From the IMG/VR virus record IMGVR_UViG_3300044816_000098, positions 1-64,000 of that record: a stretch of 64,000 bases of DNA. The stretch is one strand, 5' to 3'. This DNA is from a virus. The notes below the pieces were generated by a model. It was given only the letters and a program-made list of their open reading frames with translations, did no database searches and was not told the origin of the DNA. Of the stretch, positions 16,323 through 24,088 are shown one piece after another; position 1 is the stretch's first letter; the number at the start of each line of letters is the position of its first letter. Made by a program: the position numbers and the translations under genes.

Positions 16323-17420
16323 ATGCCCCCGAAGGTGAAGAAGACCTACACCCCTCCGAAGTCGCTGGACGCCTTCCGGACTGCCCAGGAGAAGAAGTAC
16401 GGGGACCGGGTGGTCCGTCACGAGGACGCCCGCGAGATGACGTACATCCCGACCGGCTCGATCGGTCTGGACATGGCCCTGGGAGGCGGCTGGGCCCGGG
16501 GCAGGATCCACGAGGTCATCGGACAGCCCGGTGTGGCCAAGACGTCCCTGTGCATGGTCGGTATGGGGGAGGCCCAGCGGCAGCACAAGACTCTGGCCGT
16601 GGGGTACATCGACATGGAGCGCACCTGGAAGTGGGACTGGGCCGAGAAGCTGGGGGTGGACACCAGCAAGAAGCGGCTCATCTACCAGAAGCCCGACTCC
16701 TCCGAGGACGTCTCCGACATGCTCCGGGACATGCTCCGCTCCGAGCTGTTCTCCCTGGTCGTGGTGGACTCGGTGGGCGGCATGGAGCGGGCCGACGTCA
16801 TCTTCGAGAAGGACGCCGAGCAGAGCGACATGGGCAAGAACTCCCAGGTCATCTCCCGGCTCTGCAAGCAGGTCGCCGTGATCGGGGACAACTCCAACAC
16901 CGCGACCATCCTGGTCAACCAGTTCCGCAAGGACTTCGGGTCCATGACGGGGATGGACAAGGCATCCGGCCCGATGATCCTGGGGTACTCCACAACGGAC
17001 TCGGTGGTCCTGCGCCGGACCTACGGTGTGGGCAACGTGGAGATGGCCAATCTGGACGGGGACGAGATCGAGGTCTCCCGGAAGATCGTGGCCCGGGTCC
17101 AGCGGTCGAAGATCTTCGTCCAGGGGCGCAAGGCGGAGTTCTTCTTCACCAACGCGGACACCGACTTCGGTCCGGTCGGAATCGACCAGGTCGGGGAGAT
17201 CTACATGATGGCGAAGAAGTGCGGGGTCCTTGTACCGAACACGGAGACATCAAGCTGGATGGTGTTCCCCGACGGCACCAAGGAGAACGGCGAGAAGGGG
17301 TGCAAGGCCCGTCTGCGCAAGGACCCCAAGCTCGCCGAGGAGATCCGCCGCATGTGCGTCAAGACGGTGGAGAAGGACCGCATCATCGAAACCGAAGTCA
17401 CATTCGAGCCCGCAGGGTAG
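16323..17420 (+). CDS. RecA-like recombinase
   Basis: ATG 16323 follows CTAGGAGAAGCA, preferred to the TTG 24 bp upstream. The 365-residue protein has the RecA layout: TGSIGLDMALGGGWARGRIHEVIG, a P-loop (GQPGVAKTS near residue 67), YIDMERTW, SLVVVDSVGGM (Walker B) and ATILVNQFRKDFG (the Gln-containing L2/switch region). The P-loop has Ala where GKT normally has its second Gly, so ATPase behaviour may differ. The bacterial C-terminal domain is reduced. Expected role is strand exchange in phage recombination-dependent replication or repair. Confidence 0.92.
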   Translation: MPPKVKKTYTPPKSLDAFRTAQEKKYGDRVVRHEDAREMTYIPTGSIGLDMALGGGWARGRIHEVIGQPGVAKTSLCMVGMGEAQRQHKTLAVGYIDMERTWKWDWAEKLGVDTSKKRLIYQKPDSSEDVSDMLRDMLRSELFSLVVVDSVGGMERADVIFEKDAEQSDMGKNSQVISRLCKQVAVIGDNSNTATILVNQFRKDFGSMTGMDKASGPMILGYSTTDSVVLRRTYGVGNVEMANLDGDEIEVSRKIVARVQRSKIFVQGRKAEFFFTNADTDFGPVGIDQVGEIYMMAKKCGVLVPNTETSSWMVFPDGTKENGEKGCKARLRKDPKLAEEIRRMCVKTVEKDRIIETEVTFEPAG

Positions 17421-17437
17421 TCAGGCAGAGCAGGGAC

Positions 17438-17812
17438 ATGTACGAGGGGTTCACGGGATTCATGGAGTTCGCAATGATCTTTTTCAACTGGTGGACGTTG
17501 ATCATGGGGATCGTCATCGGCCTCGCCGGGGGAGTGCTGGGGGCCCTGCTGGGGCTGCCGGTGATCTACCAGGTCAACCGGCGCCGGGCCCTGCGCAAGC
17601 AGTGGCGGCTGGACCGCCCCCGGCAGATGAAGACGTACCTCGCTCCCCAGTGGGGCGAGTACAGCCAGGACACGGAGAACATCGACCGCCGGTGCGTGTG
17701 CCACAACCGTGTCCTGGGCGAAGGAGAGACGGTCCTGCTGTGGCCGGAGATGGGACCCTTCGGGATCCTCTACACCGCCGTCTACTGCGAGAACGTCCGG
17801 GACCGGGTATGA
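17438..17812 (+). CDS. Membrane-anchored hypothetical protein
   Basis: ATG 17438 follows AGAGCAGGGAC. The 124-residue product has a long hydrophobic segment at about residues 10-44 (FFNWWTLIMGIVIGLAGG and on), followed by basic NRRRALRKQWRLDR, predicting an N-out, C-in single or hairpin anchor. The cytosolic part contains CVCH and a final YCEN. Its stop overlaps the next start. It is odd to find a membrane protein inside a recombination operon; a membrane tether for replication complexes is possible but not shown. Confidence 0.78.
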   Translation: MYEGFTGFMEFAMIFFNWWTLIMGIVIGLAGGVLGALLGLPVIYQVNRRRALRKQWRLDRPRQMKTYLAPQWGEYSQDTENIDRRCVCHNRVLGEGETVLLWPEMGPFGILYTAVYCENVRDRV

Positions 17813-18237
17813 GGACGAAGAACCAGCAGATGGGCGACGCCCACGAGGCGGACATCGCCACGTGGATCGAGGGCGCCCAGACCAAGGCGTCCGGCTCCCA
17901 GTGGCACAACCAGATGGACGCCAAGAACGGGCTGAAGATGCCGTTCCCGATCGCTGCCGACGGCAAGTCCACGCTGGGTAAGTCCATCGGGATCACCCGG
18001 GAGCTGTGGGCGAAGTTCCGGGAGCAGACCTTCGGCGAGATCCCGGTCATGTTCCAGCGCTGGTACCGGAGTGTGGACCTGCGGACGGTGGACCTGGACC
18101 TGATCACCATGGAGGTCGGGGACTTCCTGCCCATCCTGGTGGCCGCCCGCAAGTGGGAGGAGCACCAGCGGGCCGCCGAGGTCAGCCTGACGCGGCTGGA
18201 GAAGTACCTCGGCTCGAATCCTGGTGCTCATCAGTGA
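17809..18237 (+). CDS. Putative Holliday-junction-resolvase-like nuclease
   Basis: ATG 17809 overlaps the previous TGA. The 142-residue product has GDAHEADIATWIEG, then KASGSQWHNQMDAKNG and AADGKSTLGKSIGITRELWAKF. This order, a SGSxxxxxD segment followed by a xDGKST strand and a helix, resembles small PD-(D/E)xK phage resolvases of the Hjr type. Neighbouring RecA-like, Cas4-like and RuvC-like genes support DNA processing. Family assignment is tentative because the catalytic ExK is degenerate. Confidence 0.6.
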   Translation: MRTKNQQMGDAHEADIATWIEGAQTKASGSQWHNQMDAKNGLKMPFPIAADGKSTLGKSIGITRELWAKFREQTFGEIPVMFQRWYRSVDLRTVDLDLITMEVGDFLPILVAARKWEEHQRAAEVSLTRLEKYLGSNPGAHQ

Positions 18238-19064
18238 CCATCGACTACGAGGCTCTGCTTCGTCGGGAAGGGGCCGCCGCGTCGACAGGTGCCGTGGTGG
18301 CCCCGCTCCTGCGGCTGCACCTGACCGAGGGCCGCTTCCCGGCGAACCAGCACATCCTGCTGCCGGGAGGGGATCCCCAGCGCAAGCCGGACGGCTGGTT
18401 CCACCCCTCCAGCCATCCCACGATGAGCGCCAGGAAGCTCTACTACTACATGACCGAGCCGGAGCGCTGGAACCCGGATCCGTTCTCCCCCGAGGCGCGG
18501 ATGTCGGTGACCGTCGGCACGGTGATGCACGGGATCGTCGAGATCATTCTGGAGGACATCGGGCTGTGGCAGATGCCCACGGGGACCTGCCCGGCCTGTT
18601 CGCGTCCCTACGGCCGGGGTGAGGGTGAGTGCCGGGAGCCCGGGGTGGCGGATCCGGTCCTCAAGCGCCGGGGCCACATGGACGGAGTGCTGCTGACCAA
18701 GCAGCTCGGGATGGTGGGGTTCGACCTCAAGACGATCAACCACTTCGCCATCGGCCGGATGCCGGACATGGATTTGGAGCACTTTCGGGAGAAGTACCCG
18801 TACTACTACGGCCAGATGCAGGAGTACATGGCGCTGTCCGGCCTGCGTCTGGTCATCGTCACGTTCATGGGTATGGGATTCCCCTGGGAGTACCGAGAGG
18901 TCCATGTCGAGTACGACGAGCAGTACGTGATGAATCTGATCGCGAAGTACCGTCTAGTCCGTAATGCCGTGGCCGAGGGTATTCCCCCGGTGGCCTGCTG
19001 CCAGCACGGGAGCAAAGCGGCGAAAGCCTGTCCTGCCATGACGTGTCCCATCAAGGCTCTGTAG
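18234..19064 (+). CDS. Cas4/RecB-like PD-(D/E)xK nuclease
   Basis: GTG 18234 overlaps the upstream TGA. The 276-residue protein has GTVMHGIVEIIL (motif I His), RGHMDGVLL (Asp), GFDLKTIN (the D-x-K catalytic strand) and YYGQMQEYM (the QxxxY motif), as in Cas4 and RecB/AddB exonucleases. Cysteines in TCPACSRPYG and in CCQHG...ACPAMTCP could hold a zinc or an Fe-S cluster as in Cas4. The likely role is DNA end resection for RecA-mediated recombination. There are no Cas1/Cas2 genes nearby, so a CRISPR role is not implied. Confidence 0.85.
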   Translation: MTIDYEALLRREGAAASTGAVVAPLLRLHLTEGRFPANQHILLPGGDPQRKPDGWFHPSSHPTMSARKLYYYMTEPERWNPDPFSPEARMSVTVGTVMHGIVEIILEDIGLWQMPTGTCPACSRPYGRGEGECREPGVADPVLKRRGHMDGVLLTKQLGMVGFDLKTINHFAIGRMPDMDLEHFREKYPYYYGQMQEYMALSGLRLVIVTFMGMGFPWEYREVHVEYDEQYVMNLIAKYRLVRNAVAEGIPPVACCQHGSKAAKACPAMTCPIKAL

Positions 19065-19072
19065 GAGAACCG

Positions 19073-19405
19073 ATGACCAATCAGATTGAGGGGGCCATCC
19101 AGAGATGGATGGACAACCCTGACGGTGGTGGAAGCTTCCTCCGGCAGAGGGATGCCATCGCCAAGCACGACCAGGAATGCGAGAGTCTGAAATGGGCGTG
19201 GCTCCCGCGAAAGACCGGTTCTGTCTGTCCCAGCGACCTTTCGTACTGTGACGCCGAATGCGGGATTACCTTCTTCAACGAAGGCGTGTTCGGTCAGGTC
19301 GGTGACTGTAAGGAGTGCTGGTTCTGCGAGTGCTGCGCGAAGAACATCACAGTCTGCCCTTGCGAAGAGGAATTGATGATGCGCGCGATCCTCGGAGGTT
19401 CCTGA
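19073..19405 (+). CDS. Cysteine-rich hypothetical protein
   Basis: ATG 19073 follows TGTAGGAGAACCG. The 110-residue protein has at least ten cysteines: CPSDLSYCDAEC in the middle and CKECWFCECCAKN...CPC in the C-terminal third, suggesting zinc binding. Third positions are less GC-biased than in flanking genes. It sits between two nuclease genes in one operon. Function is unknown. Confidence 0.75.
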   Translation: MTNQIEGAIQRWMDNPDGGGSFLRQRDAIAKHDQECESLKWAWLPRKTGSVCPSDLSYCDAECGITFFNEGVFGQVGDCKECWFCECCAKNITVCPCEEELMMRAILGGS

Positions 19406-20016
19406 TGGAAGTGCCGGAGCAGATACTCCTTCGGATCAAGGCGTTCGCCGCCGAGGGGCAGAAGCAACTTCCGAAGAGGGGGTGGGTACCCCCGTCTCCG
19501 GAGAACTTCCGCCCGGCGCAGATCCTGTGCTTCGACCAGACCCTGAGCAACTGCGGGTGGGCCATCCTGGCCACTGACCAGCAGGAGATCTCGGTACCGG
19601 CCTGCGGGGTGCTCGTCGCACCGAAGTTCGCGGTGGGGGAGCGGGGCTTCGCGGCCACCTTCGCCAAGTCCATCTTCATCGCCGACGGGATGAAGCAGAT
19701 CCTGCGGGACAACCACGGCAGTTTCGAGGGCGTGGTGGCCGAGATGCCCGCCGTGTCGGGGTATCGCACGGAGTCCTCGCTCGTGGCCGCCGTGACCCTG
19801 GTGCAGACCCTGCACGACATGGGTGAGCCGTGGCCGGAGATGGTCTCCCGCAACCGCGCTGGGGCAGTGCTCTGCGGGGACAGGAACGCCCCCAAGGGCG
19901 TCTCTGGCGCCTTCGTCGACCAGATGGTCCAGGACCGCCACCCCAAGCCCTGGAACGAGCACGTACGCGATGCCGTCTTCGTCGGGCTCCAGAGTCTGTA
20001 CAAGGAGATCGCGTGA
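19405..20016 (+). CDS. RuvC-like Holliday junction resolvase
   Basis: ATG 19405 shares A with the preceding TGA. The 203-residue protein has an RNase H-fold signature: ILCFDQTLSNCGWAIL (Asp 44), VVAEMPA (Glu 113) and HVRDAVFVGLQ (Asp 189), the acidic residues that bind Mg2+ in RuvC. It is similar in length to bacterial RuvC (about 170-190) with an N-terminal extension of about 40 residues. It probably resolves recombination or replication intermediates before packaging. Confidence 0.85.
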   Translation: MEVPEQILLRIKAFAAEGQKQLPKRGWVPPSPENFRPAQILCFDQTLSNCGWAILATDQQEISVPACGVLVAPKFAVGERGFAATFAKSIFIADGMKQILRDNHGSFEGVVAEMPAVSGYRTESSLVAAVTLVQTLHDMGEPWPEMVSRNRAGAVLCGDRNAPKGVSGAFVDQMVQDRHPKPWNEHVRDAVFVGLQSLYKEIA

Positions 20017-20693
20017 GCGTGGAGGAGTTCGACCGCAAGACCGAGGAGGTCATTCGGGAGATGTCCCAGGAGGCCGACAAGCTCCCGGAGGTCGAGCTTC
20101 ACGAGGACCGGACCCGGGAGATGTCCTCGCTGAGCTTGTCCCGGATGCGCTGGGAGTGGCCGACGGAGCTGGGCGAGTCGATGGACGCCCTGCACCAGAT
20201 GATCGACAACCAGATGCTGATGAAGTTCGCCGGGGCCTACCAGATCATGAACGACCTCTACATGGTCGTCCGGGAGCCGATGGTGGGGGCCGGGGGCGAG
20301 ATGCTCGAAGACGCCCACGGCTGGCCCATCTGGGAGACCAACGAGTCCGGGGCCTACATCGAGGACTTCACTCGTCTGGGTATCAAGGAGGTGCAGAACT
20401 TCCTCTTCCGGATTACCACCCAGCTCTTCGCCTGGGAGCAGACCTCGGCCCGTCTGTGGGGTGACGCGATGTTCGCCAAGGCCGTCTGGGAAGAGGCCCT
20501 GGGGCTGGGCTACGAGCAGGCCAAGAGCAACGGGAGCCGTACCGTGGAGGACCGGACCCAGGCATCTCGCCTGGTCTCCCGGGAGGAGCGGTTGTTCTCG
20601 CTCTTCAAGAGCACCCTGAGCCGCCAGGCCGAAGCGCTCGTCCGCAGCATGCAGTTGTTGGGCCAGAGGCTGAAAGATGTCCTGTCTGCCTAA
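20013..20693 (+). CDS. Hypothetical helical protein ending the replication operon
   Basis: GTG 20013 overlaps the resolvase stop. The 226-residue product is almost entirely helical and acidic at the N-terminus (EEFDRKTEEVIREMSQEAD), with a C-terminal SREERLFSLFKSTLSRQAEALVRSM segment. No membrane segment or cysteine cluster is present. It is the last gene before a 100-bp gap. No family was recognised. Confidence 0.8.
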   Translation: MSVEEFDRKTEEVIREMSQEADKLPEVELHEDRTREMSSLSLSRMRWEWPTELGESMDALHQMIDNQMLMKFAGAYQIMNDLYMVVREPMVGAGGEMLEDAHGWPIWETNESGAYIEDFTRLGIKEVQNFLFRITTQLFAWEQTSARLWGDAMFAKAVWEEALGLGYEQAKSNGSRTVEDRTQASRLVSREERLFSLFKSTLSRQAEALVRSMQLLGQRLKDVLSA

Positions 20694-20762
20694 CTCCGGC
20701 TTTACCTCGTAACAAAACGAACACGTCAGCGAAGATGTGATCGTGTTACCCCAGCTTTTGTT

Positions 20763-20868
20763 GGCAACAGGCCACGCGTCCCCTACTCTCTCCATTGACG
20801 GATGATCTCCTTGCCCCTCCTCCAGGGGGAGCCGAGGAGGTCAGGGGAGGGGAGCGTGGCCTGTTGCC
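20763..20868 (+). repeat. 14-bp inverted repeat around start region of sigma-like gene
   Basis: GGCAACAGGCCACG (20763-20776) and CGTGGCCTGTTGCC (20855-20868) are perfect reverse complements 78 bp apart, and the pairing extends inward by TCCCCT with a 1-nt bulge. The right arm covers a candidate TTG start at 20864. It may be a regulatory hairpin of the mRNA or a paired DNA operator. Confidence 0.7.
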
Positions 20869-21514
20869 GTTGACCCGGGGCGTTCTGAGGTCGTTGTTGA
20901 AGAACCTGATTGCCTTTCAGTCTCTCTACGAGTCCGAAGGGGTTGACGTTGTCTGCGGCCCCGATGGCGACTCGTACTCCCTGTACGACATCGAATACCT
21001 CTACTCCGCCCGGGTTCTCCTGAGTGGTCGTCAGCGCCAGGCCATCGAACTCTTTCTCGTGAAGAACATGAAGGAGAAAGAAGTCGCTCTGGTGATGGGG
21101 GTCTCGGAGTCCAATCCGGTCGCCTCCTACGCTTCACAGGGCATCGACAAGATCCTGGGCATGGTCGCCACCGGCGGGCTCCCCCGGTACCGGCCGGAAG
21201 GAGATCAGGGTGGGTCAACTGCACTCCGGAGTCCACGCTCCACTGGACGACGCGGCGACGGAGCTGATCAGGAAGTCGCTGGAGGGTGTGACCTCCATGT
21301 CCGAGAAATCGGACATCTTGACCCCGTGGAAGGAAGTCGACCGGCGGCGCCGGGAGGTCTACACGGAGAACGGGGTCCCGGACGGATCTTTGCGACGTGG
21401 CATGTATCACCGGGCATGGAATTCGCACCACCCCCATCTGAACAGCGTGAACGGCCGGGTGCCGGTGCCCGCCGACCTCCTCGGTGGAGCATCCGAGCCC
21501 AGGTTCGCGCGTGA
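20795..21514 (+). CDS. Sigma-region-4-like HTH protein, frame overlaps next gene
   Basis: Residues about 70-130 read VLLSGRQRQAIELFLVKNMKEKEVALVMGVSESN and on to IDKILGMVA, the helix-turn-helix layout of sigma-70 region 4. The start is uncertain: TTG 20795 lacks a Shine-Dalgarno, whereas TTG 20864 follows GGAGGGGAG. Codon quality is good until about 21190, after which this frame looks non-coding while the +1 frame (gene at 21210) becomes coding; both overlap for about 300 bp. Either the true product shifts frame into the next gene or the tail is real but unusual. A transcription role is inferred. Confidence 0.6.
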   Translation: MTDDLLAPPPGGAEEVRGGERGLLPLTRGVLRSLLKNLIAFQSLYESEGVDVVCGPDGDSYSLYDIEYLYSARVLLSGRQRQAIELFLVKNMKEKEVALVMGVSESNPVASYASQGIDKILGMVATGGLPRYRPEGDQGGSTALRSPRSTGRRGDGADQEVAGGCDLHVREIGHLDPVEGSRPAAPGGLHGERGPGRIFATWHVSPGMEFAPPPSEQRERPGAGARRPPRWSIRAQVRA

Positions 21515-21701
21515 CGCCGACTGCGTAGAGGTCGGGGAGACATACGACCTACGGGTCTCCTGGGGCACCCAGGAGCGCATCAAGTGCCCCGGGTGCTCGA
21601 AGTACTGCAAGCCCGCGCTGGAGGTCTCGTGTCGCTGCGGGGCCGTGTTCACCCAGATGCCTGAGCGCGGGCACTACCAGATCGTGAGGCTCACCAGATG
21701 A
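21210..21701 (+). CDS. Zinc-ribbon protein, possible frameshift partner of upstream gene
   Basis: GTG 21210 has the strong Shine-Dalgarno GGAAGGAG 6-7 nt upstream, so independent initiation is credible. The frame is also open upstream to 21096, allowing a fusion with the sigma-like gene by a +1 shift. The 163-residue product has a helical N-terminus and a C-terminal zinc ribbon KCPGCSKYC...VSCRCGAVF. Third-position GC is strong across it. Function is unknown; a transcription or packaging accessory is possible. Confidence 0.75.
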   Translation: MGQLHSGVHAPLDDAATELIRKSLEGVTSMSEKSDILTPWKEVDRRRREVYTENGVPDGSLRRGMYHRAWNSHHPHLNSVNGRVPVPADLLGGASEPRFARDADCVEVGETYDLRVSWGTQERIKCPGCSKYCKPALEVSCRCGAVFTQMPERGHYQIVRLTR

Positions 21702-22384
21702 ACCAGGAAGACGCGTACCCGGAGGTGAACACCACCCCGGGCTCCATGGTCATGGTGAGCGTGAACGGCCAGCAGTACCCCCGCCGGGTCGTGTCCCAGT
21801 GCCACACCTGCATGTCTCCGTACCGGCTGGAGATCGAGCGGTACCTGATCGAGGGTCACAGCTACCAGGGGATCGCCGACACGGTGGCCGGGTGGCCGGT
21901 CAAGCCGAACCAGCGGTGGCGGCACCCGGTGGCGGTGGGGATCCGTCACCACGTGGTCTCCAAGCACATGCCGCTGGGGCCGACGGCCGAGCGGGCCCTG
22001 ATTGAGCAGAGGTCCCAGGAGATCGGGCGGAGCCTGGAGGACTACCAGAGCAGTCTGGTGGACCACGTGGCGGCCAATCAGATCGTCATCCAGCGCGGGA
22101 TGGCCCGGATGGCCTCGGGGGCCCTGGAGCCCTCCATGAGCGACCTCATGACGGCGATCCGCAACCAGCAGGCCATCGAGCAGGCCGCCGAGGGCGGAGT
22201 GGACTCCGCCGCGTGGCAGGAAGCGCTGGTGGCGTACATGGAGGTCGCGCAGAAGTTCATCCCTGCGGAGCTGCTGCACGCCTACGGCAACGCGCTGTCC
22301 CAGCACCCGGTCCTGCGGGCCATGATGACGAAGAAGCCCGCTGCGATCGAAGGGGAGATTGTCACGGAGGGTGAATCCGGGTAG
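21698..22384 (+). CDS. HTH protein, candidate small terminase subunit
   Basis: ATG 21698 overlaps the previous TGA. The 228-residue protein has CHTCMSPYRLEIERYLIEGHSYQGIADTVAG (a recruiting-helix type HTH with a CxxC) near residue 35, then a long helical region. It lies about 1.7 kb before the large terminase gene. A small-terminase role is suggested by order and by the N-terminal HTH plus helical oligomerisation layout, but no decisive motif exists, and it could be a transcription regulator. Confidence 0.7.
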   Translation: MNQEDAYPEVNTTPGSMVMVSVNGQQYPRRVVSQCHTCMSPYRLEIERYLIEGHSYQGIADTVAGWPVKPNQRWRHPVAVGIRHHVVSKHMPLGPTAERALIEQRSQEIGRSLEDYQSSLVDHVAANQIVIQRGMARMASGALEPSMSDLMTAIRNQQAIEQAAEGGVDSAAWQEALVAYMEVAQKFIPAELLHAYGNALSQHPVLRAMMTKKPAAIEGEIVTEGESG

Positions 22385-22387
22385 GAT
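22359..22387 (+). promoter_or_regulatory. Sigma-70-type promoter TTGTCA-N17-TAGGAT
   Basis: The -35 TTGTCA (22359-22364) and -10 TAGGAT (22382-22387) are 17 bp apart. The spacer lacks the palindrome of the main promoter family, and the -10 runs into the GATTTTAAAATC palindrome (22385-22396). It would serve the gene at 22429. Confidence 0.55.
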
Positions 22388-22396
22388 TTTAAAATC
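22385..22396. repeat. GATTTTAAAATC perfect palindrome
   Basis: This 12-bp AT palindrome sits between genes in otherwise GC-rich DNA. Related sites occur at 6002, 14693, 30991, 32963, 45560 and 57006. Confidence 0.6.
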
Positions 22397-22428
22397 TAGT
22401 CCACCCAACCCCGCCAGAGGAGTCCCCC

Positions 22429-23451
22429 ATGACCCACCTGTACATGCGTGATCTGCCCGGCACCACCCTCGCTGACCTGGCTGTCGAACTCGACCAGCAG
22501 TCCTTCGTCTGGGGCGGCGGCGCCCACGAGGTGGAGCCCCGGCTCGACCAGGAAGTCCCCGCGATGATCCTGGGCGGCCGGGAGATCCAGACCACCGCTG
22601 ACGGAGTGAAGGCGTTCGCCTCGTACTTCGACATCCCCCCGAAGTTCTTCACCCGGCTGGAGAAGGACGAGCAGCAGTGGCTGCTCAAGAGCCGCATGGA
22701 GCACCTGGGCGGGGAGCTGACGGTCCGCTACGGCGCCACCGGCATCAACGAGGTCTACAAGCCCACCATCGTCCGTGTGGAGCCCCAGCGGCTCGTTGCC
22801 GCCGCGCTGAAGACCTTCCCCGCGAACTCCCCGATCGTCGACTGGTGGTGCGACACCGAAGAACTTCAGGTCGACGTGATCGTCCCCGAGGGCTACGAGC
22901 GTTTCATCGGTGGTGACCTGGTGGAGGGTGACCTGACCCGTGGCGGAGTCCGCTTCGGCCAGGACCGCAAGCACAACACCGCCCCCTGGGTACAGCCGTT
23001 CATGTACCGCCTGTACTGCACCAACGGCATGGAGGTCCCCGACCTCGGCCTGAAGGTGGACGCGGCCCGTGCCTCCGCCGAGGAGGTCGAGGCCATGTTC
23101 GAGGGCGAGATCCGCCGCGCGGTGGATCGTCTGGAGAGCGACATCCACGCCTTCTACGACCTGCGGAACCAGAAGCTCGGGAACGACCCCACGGGTGTCC
23201 TGCGCCGGTCCGCCCTGGACCAGAACCTTCCCAACCGCACGGTGGGCACGCTGGAGGACCTGCTGCCCTCGGTGCTCGGGGAGGACAACGACCCGTCGAT
23301 GTTCGACGTCGTCAACCTCATGACCAACCAGGCCAACAACCCGACCATCGGCCTGCGCAGCTCTTCGCGGCGCAACCTCCAGCGTGCTGGCGGCGGCCTG
23401 GTCTTCGACCACGCGGAGCGGTGCGCCACCTGCCACTCGCGCCTGTCGTAA
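22429..23451 (+). CDS. DUF932-like phage protein
   Basis: ATG 22429 follows GAGGAGTCCCCC. The 340-residue product resembles the widespread phage and plasmid DUF932 type: a conserved N-terminal FDIPPKFFTRLEKDEQQWLL, then YGATGINEVYKPTIVRVEPQRLV, a central beta-rich part (LQVDVIVPEGYERFIGGDLVEGDL, MYRLYCTNGMEV) and a helical C-terminus. It ends CATCHSRLS. Members of this group are common in replication or early regions; biochemical function is unknown. Confidence 0.75.
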   Translation: MTHLYMRDLPGTTLADLAVELDQQSFVWGGGAHEVEPRLDQEVPAMILGGREIQTTADGVKAFASYFDIPPKFFTRLEKDEQQWLLKSRMEHLGGELTVRYGATGINEVYKPTIVRVEPQRLVAAALKTFPANSPIVDWWCDTEELQVDVIVPEGYERFIGGDLVEGDLTRGGVRFGQDRKHNTAPWVQPFMYRLYCTNGMEVPDLGLKVDAARASAEEVEAMFEGEIRRAVDRLESDIHAFYDLRNQKLGNDPTGVLRRSALDQNLPNRTVGTLEDLLPSVLGEDNDPSMFDVVNLMTNQANNPTIGLRSSSRRNLQRAGGGLVFDHAERCATCHSRLS

Positions 23452-23476
23452 CACCCCAGAACAGACCGGAGGAATC

Positions 23477-23890
23477 GTGACAGCCCTCAACACCGAGGCG
23501 TTCCACCCGTACGACACCGAGATCATCGAAATGCAGAGGATCAAGGACGAGGTCAACAACCGAGCCTCCCTGAGGGGCGGCTCGGTTGACCGGGACGCCA
23601 TGGGGCGGGAGCTGAAGGACCGGATGTACACCGAGGCCGGTCTCGTCGTGAACGTCCTCTGGTACACCGTCGGCGAGCAGATGCCGGACGGCAGCATCCG
23701 GGAGATCGTGGGTCGCTTCGATCCCGAGGTGGTCCCGGTCGGCCGGGTCAACAAGCAGGGCGTGGACCACGACCAGATGAAGCACGAGATCGTCAACGAC
23801 GTCCTGGGCCTCGGCGAGGGCGGCCTGATCAAGGTCACCACCGGCGACGTCCGGGCGGCGCTGGAACACGCGAAGGGACACTCCCACTGA
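23477..23890 (+). CDS. Hypothetical protein (137 aa)
   Basis: GTG 23477 follows CGGAGGAATC. The product begins MTALNTEAFHPYDTEIIEMQRIKDEV and includes beta-strand-rich LVVNVLWYTVGEQMPDG and a helical C-terminus (GDVRAALEHAKGHSH). It has no cysteines or membrane segment. It overlaps the next start by 1 nt. No family was recognised. Confidence 0.78.
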   Translation: MTALNTEAFHPYDTEIIEMQRIKDEVNNRASLRGGSVDRDAMGRELKDRMYTEAGLVVNVLWYTVGEQMPDGSIREIVGRFDPEVVPVGRVNKQGVDHDQMKHEIVNDVLGLGEGGLIKVTTGDVRAALEHAKGHSH

Positions 23891-24078
23891 TGGCCGACAT
23901 CAAGTTCTTCGAGCCCGGAGAGCCGATCACCTGCGCCAAGGCGGACGAGGGATGCAAGTCCCTCTACCACCGCCCGCAGGAGGCCGCTGAGGCCCTGTCC
24001 ACGAAGACCATCGCCCAGCTCCACGGCTGGAAGGTGGCCGACCGCGAGGCGGACACCCTCAACTGCCCGATGCACTAG
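23890..24078 (+). CDS. Small hypothetical protein upstream of terminase
   Basis: ATG 23890 overlaps the previous stop (TGATG). The 62-residue product has three cysteines (CAKADEGC, NCPMH) and a His that could form one zinc site. It lies 10 nt upstream of the large terminase gene and is probably co-translated. Function is unknown. Confidence 0.7.
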   Translation: MADIKFFEPGEPITCAKADEGCKSLYHRPQEAAEALSTKTIAQLHGWKVADREADTLNCPMH

Positions 24079-24088
24079 GACTCGTCAC

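Noticed and set aside
18234-19064. Cas4-like nuclease as part of a CRISPR adaptation module
   Set aside because: No cas1, cas2 or repeat array is nearby. The gene sits with RecA-like and resolvase genes, so DNA end resection is the simpler reading.
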